A DNA stretch of 8,336 nucleotides. Origin: Mycobacterium sp. GTDB lineage: Bacteria > Actinomycetota > Actinomycetes > Mycobacteriales > Mycobacteriaceae. The notes under the pieces were generated by a model. It saw nothing but the letters and a program-made list of their open reading frames with translations. It did no database searches and was not told the DNA's origin. Position numbers and translations under genes: made by a program. Within the stretch, counting starts at the first letter, position 1, and each line of letters starts with the position of its first letter. Of the stretch, positions 1 through 5,358 are shown piece by piece. The DNA lies in contig VERS01000063.1 of NCBI GenBank assembly GCA_018882545.1, positions 1 through 8,336 on the forward strand, read 5' to 3'.

Positions 1-768
1 GGCGGCCACTAGTGCGGGATCCCGGATCCCCTCCCCGGCGCGACCCGCCATGACGGATCCGATGGCGTCTGGCCCGTTGGCGAACATTTCCGGCATCCAC
101 TCGAGTGCCTGAGTTGTCACTCTCTGAGACACCGGGTCGGCGAGTAAGCGCTGAAACGCCGAGGCGATTATTGCTGTGTCAGTTGTCGCCTTAAGGAGAC
201 GGTAGATGTCGTGGGCGTCCTTATCGTTGAGGCGAGAGCGATCCCGCTCGTTGAGGCGTTCGTGGATTTTGTGGATTTTCGCGATCAACAGTGCAGCGGG
301 GCCGGCCACCCGGGCGTCGAAAGTTCTGGTGTCGCTCGGATCGAGTGCGGAAATCGTGTGGAACTCATGGTCGACGACCGCCGCTTCCAACCCGACGGTC
401 CGTCGGGTTGCGTTCTTGGAATGTGGAGGGATTCGGCCGCCGCGATCCCCGCGCGGGGACAAGGCGGCGGGAACCATCAGATCGACCGGAATTCCGGACG
501 GGGTGAGCCACGCCCCCGGTTGCCCGTTGGCATTCGGGTAGAACCCGGCCCGCTTCATCGCCTCCTCAAGGAGTGGCTCTCCCGGCAGCACCCGCGGGTC
601 GACCGCGAGGTCGCTATCCTTCGTGGCCTCGGCGATGGCAACATCTGCTCGCCCGCTGTGCAGATAAACGGCCTGAGCGCCGACCACTACGACGGAATCC
701 CGTTGTTCACGCAGAGCTTCGAGGGCGTCCAAGAGGGCTGACCGGGCAGCGACGAGCAGATCATCCAC
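1..768 (-). CDS. AbiEii-like nucleotidyltransferase toxin (3' end outside window)
   Basis: I read an open frame on the minus strand from a GTG at 768 to the window edge, 256 codons with no stop. The product begins VDDLLVAARS. It has a nucleotidyltransferase core: VVVVGAQAVYLHSG (about residues 26-39), then TKDSDL at 49-54, where D51 and D53 are the expected metal-binding pair, and VDLMVP near 96-100 with D97 as a possible third acidic residue. A later AKIHKIHER and NDKDAHDIYRLL (about 181-192) match the K...KD..D pattern of AbiEii/MenT-type toxins. Known members of this family transfer nucleotides to RNA (tRNA for some mycobacterial members) and stop growth; the substrate here is unknown. The GTG overlaps the upstream antitoxin gene by 8 bases, so the two are probably co-translated. 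Another in-frame GTG lies four codons upstream. The C-terminus is missing, but the frame still looks like native protein up to the edge. Confidence 0.85.
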   Translation of the reverse strand, partial: MDDLLVAARSALLDALEALREQRDSVVVVGAQAVYLHSGRADVAIAEATKDSDLAVDPRVLPGEPLLEEAMKRAGFYPNANGQPGAWLTPSGIPVDLMVPAALSPRGDRGGRIPPHSKNATRRTVGLEAAVVDHEFHTISALDPSDTRTFDARVAGPAALLIAKIHKIHERLNERDRSRLNDKDAHDIYRLLKATTDTAIIASAFQRLLADPVSQRVTTQALEWMPEMFANGPDAIGSVMAGRAGEGIRDPALVAA

Positions 769-1861
769 GGCGCCAGGCACTTTCGTTGCTTTCCATCCAC
801 GAAATGAGTGCCTCGCCTTCGGAAGGATTTCGACCCGGCCCGCTCAGCAGGTCGACAGCGGCCTGCTCCACAGCGACGACGGTAGCGCCGGCGTCGTTCT
901 TGGTCGTGCCGCTGAAGACCACGTCGTACTTTGGTTCAGCAAGAATCACATTCGCACCTTTCTCGGCAGGGCGCAGGCTCCACTCCTGCGCCGCGCGTGC
1001 CGCGTCGTCGACGTAGACCATGGCCGTGCGGGCGTCAGCGTATTGAGGAGCCCACAGCGCCGCCGCCAGGGTGCCGGTGACCGCGTATCTCGAGTATTCA
1101 GACTTGGCGGCCTTACTCTGCAGGGCGTCAAGACCGCGCGGTTCGATGTAACTCGACGTCCTGTTGGTGCGAACGAAGCTGTAGTCACGACTCCATTGCC
1201 GCAGAAGGCTAGGCCAGTCCAGCAGCTCGTAGTTCGTGCCCACCTTCTCCACCAGCCCTTCTTCTTGGAGGAATTCAAGGACTCGGTATGTGGCCCCGGT
1301 AGAGGCGCCGCAGGCGTCAACAAGGGCGCGTGCCGACCAAGGACCGCCCCCGGCGATCAGGGCTCGAACCACACGAGCCGCTGGTTCTCCTTTCAGAGAT
1401 CCTCGTGGTCGCCCTGCTGTTCGCCAAGGATCCTTGTCGGCACCCTGGTCACGCACATACAGCGCGGGGCGAGAGGACTTCACCAGGATATTTCCGGTGA
1501 CGTCAATAAAATCGAGGTTCTCATCGGATAACCGCGCGCGAACGGGCGGCGCAAGGTACCGCGACATAACCATGGTCCTGGTGTCGATGAGCTCGCGATC
1601 TGCGGCCCCGCGCAGCTGCTCAGAGACCCGGGGAAGGTCGCGGTTTCCCAGCAGGCGTCTCGCCTCCACCAGGAATCGAACCTGCTCGCCCGATGGTGCG
1701 GTAATCGCCAGTACCGCGTCGATGCTAGCCTCAGCCACTCCTGTAATCGGGCGCTGGACGTCCAGTCGCCAATCAGTGGGCAGCCGATTCCGCAACAAGG
1801 CGGTGCACTCGGTCACGAGCTCGGATTCCGAGCTCGGCGGCATAGTTGTGGACGTTGTCAT
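761..1861 (-). CDS. AbiEi-like antitoxin and transcriptional repressor with N-terminal nuclease-fold-like domain
   Basis: 366 residues. The C-terminal two thirds match the actinobacterial AbiEi-type antitoxin family: a winged helix-turn-helix at about 160-208 (ARVVRALIAGG, STGATYRVLEFLQEEGLVEK), then an antitoxin domain with LLRQWSRDYSFVRTNR, YAVTGTLAA, MVYVDD, GANVILAEP and AVDLLSGPGR. Residues 15-135 form an extra domain. SIDAVLAI followed by FLVEARR resembles the D...ExK layout of PD-(D/E)XK nuclease folds, but the lysine is replaced by arginine (E66-A-R68), so it may be inactive; this reading is inference. Start: ATG at 1861 has GGAGGG at 1865-1870, with unusually short spacing of 3 nt; a second in-frame ATG is at 1843. 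The gene lies directly upstream of and overlaps the nucleotidyltransferase toxin. AbiEi proteins neutralise the toxin and repress their own promoter, and a large dyad covers the promoter here. Confidence 0.85.
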   Translation of the reverse strand: MTTSTTMPPSSESELVTECTALLRNRLPTDWRLDVQRPITGVAEASIDAVLAITAPSGEQVRFLVEARRLLGNRDLPRVSEQLRGAADRELIDTRTMVMSRYLAPPVRARLSDENLDFIDVTGNILVKSSRPALYVRDQGADKDPWRTAGRPRGSLKGEPAARVVRALIAGGGPWSARALVDACGASTGATYRVLEFLQEEGLVEKVGTNYELLDWPSLLRQWSRDYSFVRTNRTSSYIEPRGLDALQSKAAKSEYSRYAVTGTLAAALWAPQYADARTAMVYVDDAARAAQEWSLRPAEKGANVILAEPKYDVVFSGTTKNDAGATVVAVEQAAVDLLSGPGRNPSEGEALISWMESNESAWRRG

Positions 1862-1869
1862 GATCCCTC

Positions 1870-1924
1870 CGTTCGGGAAATATACACGTTCCGCTGGCTG
1901 CGGAACAACCTACTTTCCCGAACG
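1870..1924. promoter_or_regulatory. Nested palindromic operator, copy A (over the abiEi promoter)
   Basis: Two pairs of inverted arms share one dyad centre at 1897. The outer arms are CGTTCGGGAAA (1870-1880) and TTTCCCGAACG (1914-1924), 11 perfect bases. The inner arms are GTTCCGC (1888-1894) and GCGGAAC (1900-1906), 7 perfect bases. The GTTC half-sites begin 17 bp apart on each side. The element covers the -35 and -10 of the abiEi promoter. AbiEi antitoxins are known to bind inverted repeats upstream of their own genes, so this is the likely AbiEi operator; the DNA pattern is seen directly, the binding protein is inferred. Confidence 0.7.
1879..1908 (-). promoter_or_regulatory. Promoter of the abiEi-abiEii operon
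   Basis: On the minus strand TTGTTC (1903-1908) and TATATT (1879-1884) are separated by 18 bp, a reasonable primary sigma-factor promoter. Transcription would begin near 1872, just before the GGAGGG ribosome-binding site. The whole promoter lies inside the nested dyad at 1870-1924, so a protein bound to the dyad would block it. Confidence 0.55.
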
Positions 1925-1958
1925 CGCAGGTGTTCGCATGGTGAACCTGCCCCCGGTT

Positions 1959-1973
1959 GTCTCACCGTGAGAC
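1959..1973. repeat. Perfect 7+1+7 inverted repeat
   Basis: GTCTCAC-C-GTGAGAC is an exact inverted repeat with a single central base. That suits a dimeric DNA-binding protein better than an RNA hairpin, because the loop is too short. It lies 35 bp beyond the abiEi operator on the side away from the gene. Confidence 0.5.
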
Positions 1974-1996
1974 GCCGTGCTCAGGCGGTCAAGTTC

Positions 1997-2018
1997 CGGG
2001 TTTTTAGTCCAAAACCCG
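1997..2018. repeat. Inverted repeat CGGGTTTT / AAAACCCG, hairpin-capable
   Basis: Arms of 8 perfect bases flank a 6-base loop (TAGTCC). The T-rich and A-rich inner arms could allow weak termination in either direction, but no T-tract follows the stem on either strand. Operator or hairpin are both possible. Confidence 0.45.
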
Positions 2019-2037
2019 AGCTCGAGTCCGGCTAGGT

Positions 2038-2051
2038 GTTCATTAATGAAC
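2038..2051. repeat. Perfect 14-bp palindrome GTTCATTAATGAAC
   Basis: A continuous perfect palindrome with an AT-rich centre whose GTTC/GAAC ends match the half-sites of the nearby nested dyads. GTTCATTAA recurs about 60 bp further on (2099-2107), inside nested dyad copy B. Probably another site for the same or a related protein. Confidence 0.45.
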
Positions 2052-2060
2052 GGCCCAACG

Positions 2061-2115
2061 CGTTCGGGAAAAATCGCCATTCCGCTGCCAACGGAACGGT
2101 TCATTAACCCGAACG
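2061..2115. promoter_or_regulatory. Nested palindromic operator-like element, copy B
   Basis: Same geometry as copy A: outer arms CGTTCGGG (2061-2068) and CCCGAACG (2108-2115), inner arms TTCCG (2080-2084) and CGGAA (2092-2096), all centred on 2088. The 55 bp align with copy A without gaps at about 39 identical positions, concentrated in the arms. No gene starts nearby on either strand, so it may be an upstream auxiliary operator 191 bp from copy A, suited to DNA looping, or part of another cis-acting site. Confidence 0.6.
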
Positions 2116-2132
2116 GGTACCGCGGCTACCCG
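2114..2132. repeat. Inverted repeat CGGGTA / TACCCG
   Basis: Perfect 6-base arms around a 7-base loop (CCGCGGC). It abuts the right arm of nested dyad copy B and continues the run of dyads in this block. Arms this short can occur by chance in GC-rich DNA. Confidence 0.35.
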
Positions 2133-2488
2133 ACCTGCCGAAGGCGTGTAGGTACGTCCGGGTGCGCAGGACGTTGGGCCGGCCGTGTTGTGAGTGAAAT
2201 TTCAAAAAATGAAATTCCAGGACGCCAGGTCTTTGCCGCGTCGGTTTGGCTCACAAGAAGGCGCTCGCGCGCAATGGGCTTTTTAGGCCGTTATCGTCGA
2301 TCTCGTGTATCGCCTCGGAGGCCCGCAGCCGCGGATCGGGCACCGATTGCATTGGTCACGGATTTGGTCACCAAACTCTCCGAAACAGATGAAAATCATG
2401 CGACTCAGTGACACCCTCTGAAAGCCCGAACCACCGGTGACCTGCACTAACGAAATCGCGAAAAACGTTGCAGCACAACATATTTCAG

Positions 2489-2531
2489 CTCATAACCCAG
2501 AGGTCGCAGGTTCGAATCCTGTCCCCGCTAC
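2489..2531 (+). tRNA. 3' fragment of initiator tRNA-fMet (CAT), probable attachment site
   Basis: From 2489 the sequence reads as the 3' half of a tRNA: anticodon loop CTCATAA with anticodon CAT, 3' anticodon stem CCCAG, variable AGGTC, T-arm GCAGG-TTCGAAT-CCTGT, acceptor strand CCCCGCT, then A. The loop, CCC stem and CCCCGC acceptor match bacterial initiator tRNAs, and T at position 72 fits the mismatched first pair of actinobacterial initiators. The upstream bases (ATATTTCAG and before) cannot form the 5' anticodon strand, D-arm or 5' acceptor, so the gene is not functional. The identity starts in the anticodon loop, a common crossover place for tyrosine integrases. Confidence 0.75.
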
Positions 2532-2535
2532 TTTT

Positions 2536-2576
2536 GGAAATGGCCCTCGGACGCAGGTCCGGGGGTCATTTCTTTT
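2536..2576 (+). terminator. Strong intrinsic terminator after the tRNA fragment
   Basis: A long stem (2536-2552 with 2557-2573) of about 17 pairs including three G-T wobbles closes on a GCAG tetraloop. A T-rich tail overlaps and follows the 3' strand (TTTCTTTT, ending at 2576). It was probably the terminator of the original tRNA gene, which supports the idea that the DNA to the right is the original chromosome-side flank. Confidence 0.8.
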
Positions 2577-2605
2577 GGCCGAAGACCCTCAGGAGGGAGC
2601 CGACT

Positions 2606-2989
2606 ATGCCGAATCCTTACCACGACGAAGTCCTGTCACTGCTCCGGCGGGCTGACTGCCACTACGGATGGGCGTTGCGGGATGAGGAGGAGGGGCTCAC
2701 TGTCGAGGAAGCCGCAAACAAGAGGGACCAAGTTCGGACCGATCGGATTGTCGAACTGCGCAAAGCCGTCCACATGGTCGCCGATGGCGAGCACTCCATC
2801 AACAAAAAACAGGCTGGTCATGAAGACGGTGTACTTCGAGCGCTGCTGCACTTCCGGGGTGTGATGTCGGATGGTCTTCGCCAACACATCCATGCCCGTC
2901 TATCGCAGTTACAGCCGCAGTTCGGGATGAGGACTACGCACGAACCGCTGCTGTGCAGGACAAGGGGAACTAACGCACGCCGTTGGTGA
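2606..2989 (+). CDS. Hypothetical 127-residue protein
   Basis: Start chosen at ATG 2606 because AGGAGGG at 2591-2597 lies 8 nt upstream and the frame further upstream runs through the terminator and tRNA remnant. I do not recognise a named family. The product is soluble and mostly helical, starting MPNPYHDEVLSLLRRAD. LTVEEAANKR...TDRIVELRKAVHM (about 31-57) resembles a helix-turn-helix stretch of the kind used to recognise DNA. A conserved-looking block HEDGVLRALLHFRGVMSDGL follows (about 72-91). There is no signal peptide or membrane segment, and the C-terminus is basic (CRTRGTNARRW). It could be a small DNA-binding protein, but that is only suggestive. Coding quality is good and the strong ribosome site argues for a real gene. 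The next gene is 163 bp downstream, so it is probably a separate transcript. Confidence 0.7.
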   Translation: MPNPYHDEVLSLLRRADCHYGWALRDEEEGLTVEEAANKRDQVRTDRIVELRKAVHMVADGEHSINKKQAGHEDGVLRALLHFRGVMSDGLRQHIHARLSQLQPQFGMRTTHEPLLCRTRGTNARRW

Positions 2990-3113
2990 GGTCGGTTCCT
3001 TAAGTCGGCGACATCGACGACTGGGCGTGGGCCGCGAGGAGGCTGCTCTGCGCGGTTCATTTCGCCTGTAATCGCGGGGTATATCCGCAACAATAGGGAA
3101 CATCGTGCGGGGA

Positions 3114-3133
3114 GGCGCTTGCGCAGCAGCGCC
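3114..3133 (+). repeat. Hairpin in the leader of the 3153 operon
   Basis: GGCGCT (3114-3119) and AGCGCC (3128-3133) form a 6-bp GC-rich stem with an 8-nt loop, ending 5 nt before the GAGGGG ribosome-binding site at 3139-3144. In the transcript it could influence access to that site. No clear promoter is visible; TATATC at about 3080-3085 is a weak -10 candidate. Confidence 0.3.
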
Positions 3134-3152
3134 ACAATGAGGGGAACGAAAC

Positions 3153-4139
3153 ATGGTCTTGCCTCTTATACCGGCCGTTCTAATCGCGGTCGGTGCGGTC
3201 ACCGGCGGGGGTGGAGCGACCCTCGGAGGCCTCGGTGTCTTGGACTTTAAGAAGGCGGCAGAGCGCCGGAAGGCGGCCGTTGCTAAGTATGACGAGCGGC
3301 GGGCGCAGTCCGAACGCAACGTGGCTTTTACTAATGACCTGCTAGGTGCACTCGGCAGAGAACAGCAGCAGGCGCTCGTTGATGTCGTCCTACGAATGCG
3401 TGAATTTCTAGTGCGCCACGAGAAGCAGGTCCGCGAGAGCGAGCGACTGCTTGTTGAGGGGGTCGATGCACAGGCCAACCAGATCCCCGGACTGGGCCGG
3501 CTGAACGTTGATGCAGTCGCCTGGGTGGGCGGTGCTATCGGATCAGCCGTGACTTCTGTCGGAACCGGGGTTGGCGTGAGCACACTTGCTGGTGCCGTCG
3601 GGACTGCTAGCACGGGGACGGCCATTTCAGCTCTGTCGGGAGTGGCGGCCGAGAACGCACTGTTGGCATGGCTGGGAGGTGGTTCCCTTGCAGCTGGAGG
3701 CGGTGGGGTGGCTCTCGGAGGTATGGCTCTGAATTTTGTGACCGTGGGTCCCGCATTGCTAGTCGGGGGTCTTGTCACGAAGGGGCAAGGCGCAAAGGAG
3801 CTGACTAAGGCCCGAGAGGACGAGGCGAAGATTGCGGTTGCCATTGCAGAACTGGATGAATTAGATGCTCGCCTGGCTGCCGTCAATTCGCGCGCCGAGG
3901 AGTTGAATTCGGTACTAGGTGGGCTAAGAGACCGGGCCATAGTCGCGCTGGACGAACTGGAGTCTGAACCTTTTGATCCCCCAGTCCATGCAGGGCGATT
4001 CCAGCGAGCGATGAGTCTGGTGATCGCTGTTCGGGACGTGGCCGCGGCTCCGATCATCGACGATTCGGGTGATCTGACGGAGCAAAGCGCAACACTCTCC
4101 GTGAAGTATCGGTCGATGGCGGAGGACGACAATGGCTGA
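3153..4139 (+). CDS. Glycine-rich membrane protein with flanking coiled coils, function unknown
   Basis: 328 residues; ATG preceded by GAGGGG at 8 nt. Order of parts: a hydrophobic, glycine-rich N-terminus (1-30), a long charged helical/coiled-coil stretch (31-105), a roughly 90-residue glycine/alanine-rich hydrophobic region (122-209) with repeated GxxxG-like spacing (GGAIGSAVTSVGTGVG, GGGSLAAGGGGVALGG), then a second acidic/basic coiled coil (211-262) and a tail. From memory, the STGTAISALSGVAAENALLAWLGGGS stretch belongs to a widespread uncharacterised bacterial family. Glycine-zipper segments pack tightly and can build membrane-inserted oligomers or pores, so a membrane-acting effector is possible; this is inference. 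No GTPase P-loop or other catalytic motif is visible. The end overlaps the next gene by 8 bases, so the two proteins are probably made together. Confidence 0.8.
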   Translation: MVLPLIPAVLIAVGAVTGGGGATLGGLGVLDFKKAAERRKAAVAKYDERRAQSERNVAFTNDLLGALGREQQQALVDVVLRMREFLVRHEKQVRESERLLVEGVDAQANQIPGLGRLNVDAVAWVGGAIGSAVTSVGTGVGVSTLAGAVGTASTGTAISALSGVAAENALLAWLGGGSLAAGGGGVALGGMALNFVTVGPALLVGGLVTKGQGAKELTKAREDEAKIAVAIAELDELDARLAAVNSRAEELNSVLGGLRDRAIVALDELESEPFDPPVHAGRFQRAMSLVIAVRDVAAAPIIDDSGDLTEQSATLSVKYRSMAEDDNG

Positions 4140-4563
4140 GCGTGGAGGGATTCACGAGGCGAAGGTGGTCACGCCTCGATCTGGCGGGATCACCGCGCCC
4201 ACTGGGTTTGACGCGCTCGGCACCCTTGTTCAAGCAGCACGTGAGTGCGTCGTCACCCATCAGGTTGAAAAGACCAAGAGAGCCAAGCTCGGCGCTTATG
4301 AAGAAACCGAAGTTGCAAGGATCAAGGCTGCTGAAGCCATCCTCCGGGAATACTTCGAACAGGTCTTCGTCGAGCGTCGCGTCAACTTCGAGGAGCTCTT
4401 CAAGCGGCTCGACAGCGCGCTGGATCAAGGGGACGGGGAAACGATCACTCTCGTTGTACGGGGCATCGTGGATATTGCACGCACGTCGCCGCTCGCGGAC
4501 TTAGGCGACCTGAGCCAAGTCCGAGCGGCGCTCGATGATCCGAACCAGGTGTGGGACCTCTAA
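4132..4563 (+). CDS. Small helical partner of the glycine-rich membrane protein
   Basis: 143 residues; ATG overlaps the end of the upstream gene by 8 bases, with GGAGG at 4121-4125 inside that gene. The N-terminal 30 residues look disordered. The middle (about 45-100) is a strongly helical, charged stretch (KTKRAKLGAYEETEVARIKAAEAILREYFEQVF, then ERRVNFEELFKRLDSAL), likely a coiled coil. The C-terminus carries VVRGIVDIARTSPLADLGD and ends in DPNQVWDL, a short acidic/tryptophan tail. No enzyme motif, signal peptide or membrane segment. The ARTSPLADL block and the tail look like family signatures, but I know no assigned function. Overlapping translation with the membrane protein implies a complex with fixed stoichiometry, for example a cytosolic regulator or immunity subunit; that is inference. 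Confidence 0.8.
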   Translation: MAERGGIHEAKVVTPRSGGITAPTGFDALGTLVQAARECVVTHQVEKTKRAKLGAYEETEVARIKAAEAILREYFEQVFVERRVNFEELFKRLDSALDQGDGETITLVVRGIVDIARTSPLADLGDLSQVRAALDDPNQVWDL

Positions 4564-4768
4564 GAGCTAGTGCCGATCATTCATCCCGCCGATGTGGTGC
4601 GGCCTTCGTTGCGGTGTCCATCTTTCTGGCGGCTCCCCATTTGGCTCGGTACCAAACTGTTTCTTTTTCTGCGTATCTGAAGGTCCAAAACCGGCGTACC
4701 GGATTGTGGGTGTGCGTCTTGAACAGGAGCGGGTGGACCGGGCCTGGGTGGAGCAGAGGCTGCTCACC
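4564..4768. other. Intergenic between convergent operons; possible gene relic
   Basis: Holds a pyrimidine-rich stretch (TTTCTTTTTCT near 4660) and, at 4679-4780 on the plus strand, an open frame ending YRIVGVRLEQERVDRAWVEQRLL that reads like the C-terminus of a lost protein; it overlaps the mazF end by 12 bases. No start codon with a ribosome site was found for it. Confidence 0.35.
4747..4768. terminator. Hairpin between convergent transcripts, possible terminator
   Basis: GAGCAG-AGG-CTGCTC (4751-4765) is a perfect 6-bp stem with a 3-nt loop, extended by GGT/ACC past a one-base bulge. It ends one base before the mazF stop codon. No T-tract follows on either strand, so termination would be of the T-less type; moderate to low certainty. 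Confidence 0.35.
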
Positions 4769-5110
4769 TCACAACCCTAAAACCCGCCGCAGTCCGCGGT
4801 CGACTTCCTGAACCAGGGTCAGCGGTAGACGGCCGACACGATCGGTCAGATCCGTCTTGTTGAGTGTGACCAGTGCGGTGACGTTGACCACCGAGTCGCG
4901 GGGAAGGCCCGTTACGTCCGCTGGCAGAAAGACGTTGCCCGGCATCGCCGCCAGCGCCGTGTTGGAGGTGACGACCGCCGCGAGCACGGTCGCCAGACGA
5001 CTGGCGTTGTAAGGATCGGATTGCACGACCAGTACTGGCCTGCGCTTTGCCGGACGGCTTCCAGACGGATCTCCAAGATCGGCCCAGTAGAGAGCATTAC
5101 GCTCGATCAC
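4769..5110 (-). CDS. mazF: MazF-type endoribonuclease toxin
   Basis: 113 residues, the usual PemK/MazF length. N-terminal IERNALYWADLG, then KRRPVLVVQSDPYNASRLATV with the RP arginine (R24) and VVTSN (T48/S49) that form the expected active site, followed by GNVFLPADVTGLPRDSVVNVTALVTLNKTDL. From memory it closely resembles M. tuberculosis MazF6 (Rv1991c). MazF cleaves single-stranded RNA at short specific sequences and halts translation; the target sequence cannot be read here. The GTG start at 5110 overlaps the mazE stop (GTGA), so it is translationally coupled. The toxin looks intact. Confidence 0.95.
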   Translation of the reverse strand: MIERNALYWADLGDPSGSRPAKRRPVLVVQSDPYNASRLATVLAAVVTSNTALAAMPGNVFLPADVTGLPRDSVVNVTALVTLNKTDLTDRVGRLPLTLVQEVDRGLRRVLGL

Positions 5111-5352
5111 CAGTCGTCCGTAGCGCCCAGGATGCCCCGCCCGACAGCTAATGGACCTTCATACTCATCGTCGGGCAGATCGAGGGTCTCAAGCGCGGTG
5201 TCGATCTGAGCTGTGAGTGATTCGGCATCCAGCTCGTCCAGGTACCGCTGGGCGGCTCGGGCGAAGAACTCCGACCGGCTCATCCCCAGGCTGGCGGCGC
5301 GGCGGGTCACCCGCTCGAACGTCTCATCGGGCACCGAAATCGCCGTCTTCAC
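5107..5352 (-). CDS. mazE: MazE-type ribbon-helix-helix antitoxin
   Basis: 81 residues from a GTG at 5352. The product begins VKTAISVPDETFERVTRRAASLGMSRSEFF, a ribbon-helix-helix DNA-binding domain, and has an acidic C-terminal tail (DLPDDEYEGPLAV...GATDDW) that would wrap MazF. I chose GTG 5352 because homologous RHH antitoxins begin at KTAIS and because a TATACT -10 box lies only 6 nt upstream, giving a leaderless mRNA. An ATG at 5391 would add 13 residues but would lie upstream of that promoter. It is followed by mazF with a 4-base overlap. A palindrome over the -10 box fits self-repression. Confidence 0.9.
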   Translation of the reverse strand: MKTAISVPDETFERVTRRAASLGMSRSEFFARAAQRYLDELDAESLTAQIDTALETLDLPDDEYEGPLAVGRGILGATDDW

Positions 5353-5358
5353 TACGTG

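Larger units (their letters stand above)
1862..2488. other. Gene-free, palindrome-rich block between abiEi and the tRNA remnant
   Basis: I see no credible protein gene here; open frames on both strands read as arginine-rich, low-quality peptides. Besides the two nested 53-55 bp dyads, it holds a bulged hairpin at 1927-1949, a perfect GTCTCAC-C-GTGAGAC at 1959-1973, CGGGTTTT/AAAACCCG with a 6-nt loop at 1997-2018, a perfect 14-bp palindrome at 2038-2051, CGGGTA/TACCCG at 2114-2132, ACGTCC/GGACGT at 2154-2174, and TGAAATTTCA at 2195-2204 with a related TGAAATTCC 15 bp further on. Near the tRNA end are repeated GGTCAC motifs. No integrase or excisionase remnant could be recognised. Confidence 0.7.
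1..2531. mobile_element. Probable right end of a tRNA-integrated element carrying the AbiE module
   Basis: The tRNA fragment at 2489-2531 keeps only the 3' half of the gene. When an element integrates into the 3' end of a tRNA gene, one end keeps a rebuilt full tRNA and the other carries only the duplicated 3' half, with element DNA upstream and chromosome downstream. By that rule, DNA left of 2489 belongs to the element and would include the AbiE pair. No integrase is visible and the other end lies outside the window, so the extent is inference. Confidence 0.4.

Noticed and set aside
1..32. SpeI-like and doubled BamHI-like sites at the window start, resembling cloning vector
   Set aside because: The nucleotidyltransferase frame runs through it with family-like residues (MAGRAGEGIRDPALVA), so it is native sequence.
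206..741. Long plus-strand open frames
   Set aside because: They are antisense shadows of the nucleotidyltransferase gene, which has catalytic motifs on the minus strand.
1870..1924. LexA (SOS) box because of the GTTC/GAAC arms
   Set aside because: Mycobacterial SOS boxes read TCGAAC-N4-GTTCGA; the orientation and spacing here do not fit.
1910..2104. 64-codon minus-strand open frame between the two nested dyads
   Set aside because: Begins inside dyad copy B and ends inside copy A, with no ribosome site; parts look protein-like, but support is insufficient.
1862..2220. CRISPR array
   Set aside because: The repeats are palindromes of different sequence with irregular spacing, and there are only two long copies.
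1977..2411. 144-codon plus-strand open frame across the palindrome block
   Set aside because: Arginine/serine-rich product with no motif and no ribosome site; it runs through a conserved operator-like dyad.
2468..2605. Upstream extension of the 2606 gene
   Set aside because: It would translate the tRNA fragment and its terminator; the ATG at 2606 has a good ribosome site.
2909..4132. 407-codon minus-strand open frame
   Set aside because: Serine/arginine/proline-rich shadow of the glycine-rich protein gene; no motif and no ribosome site.
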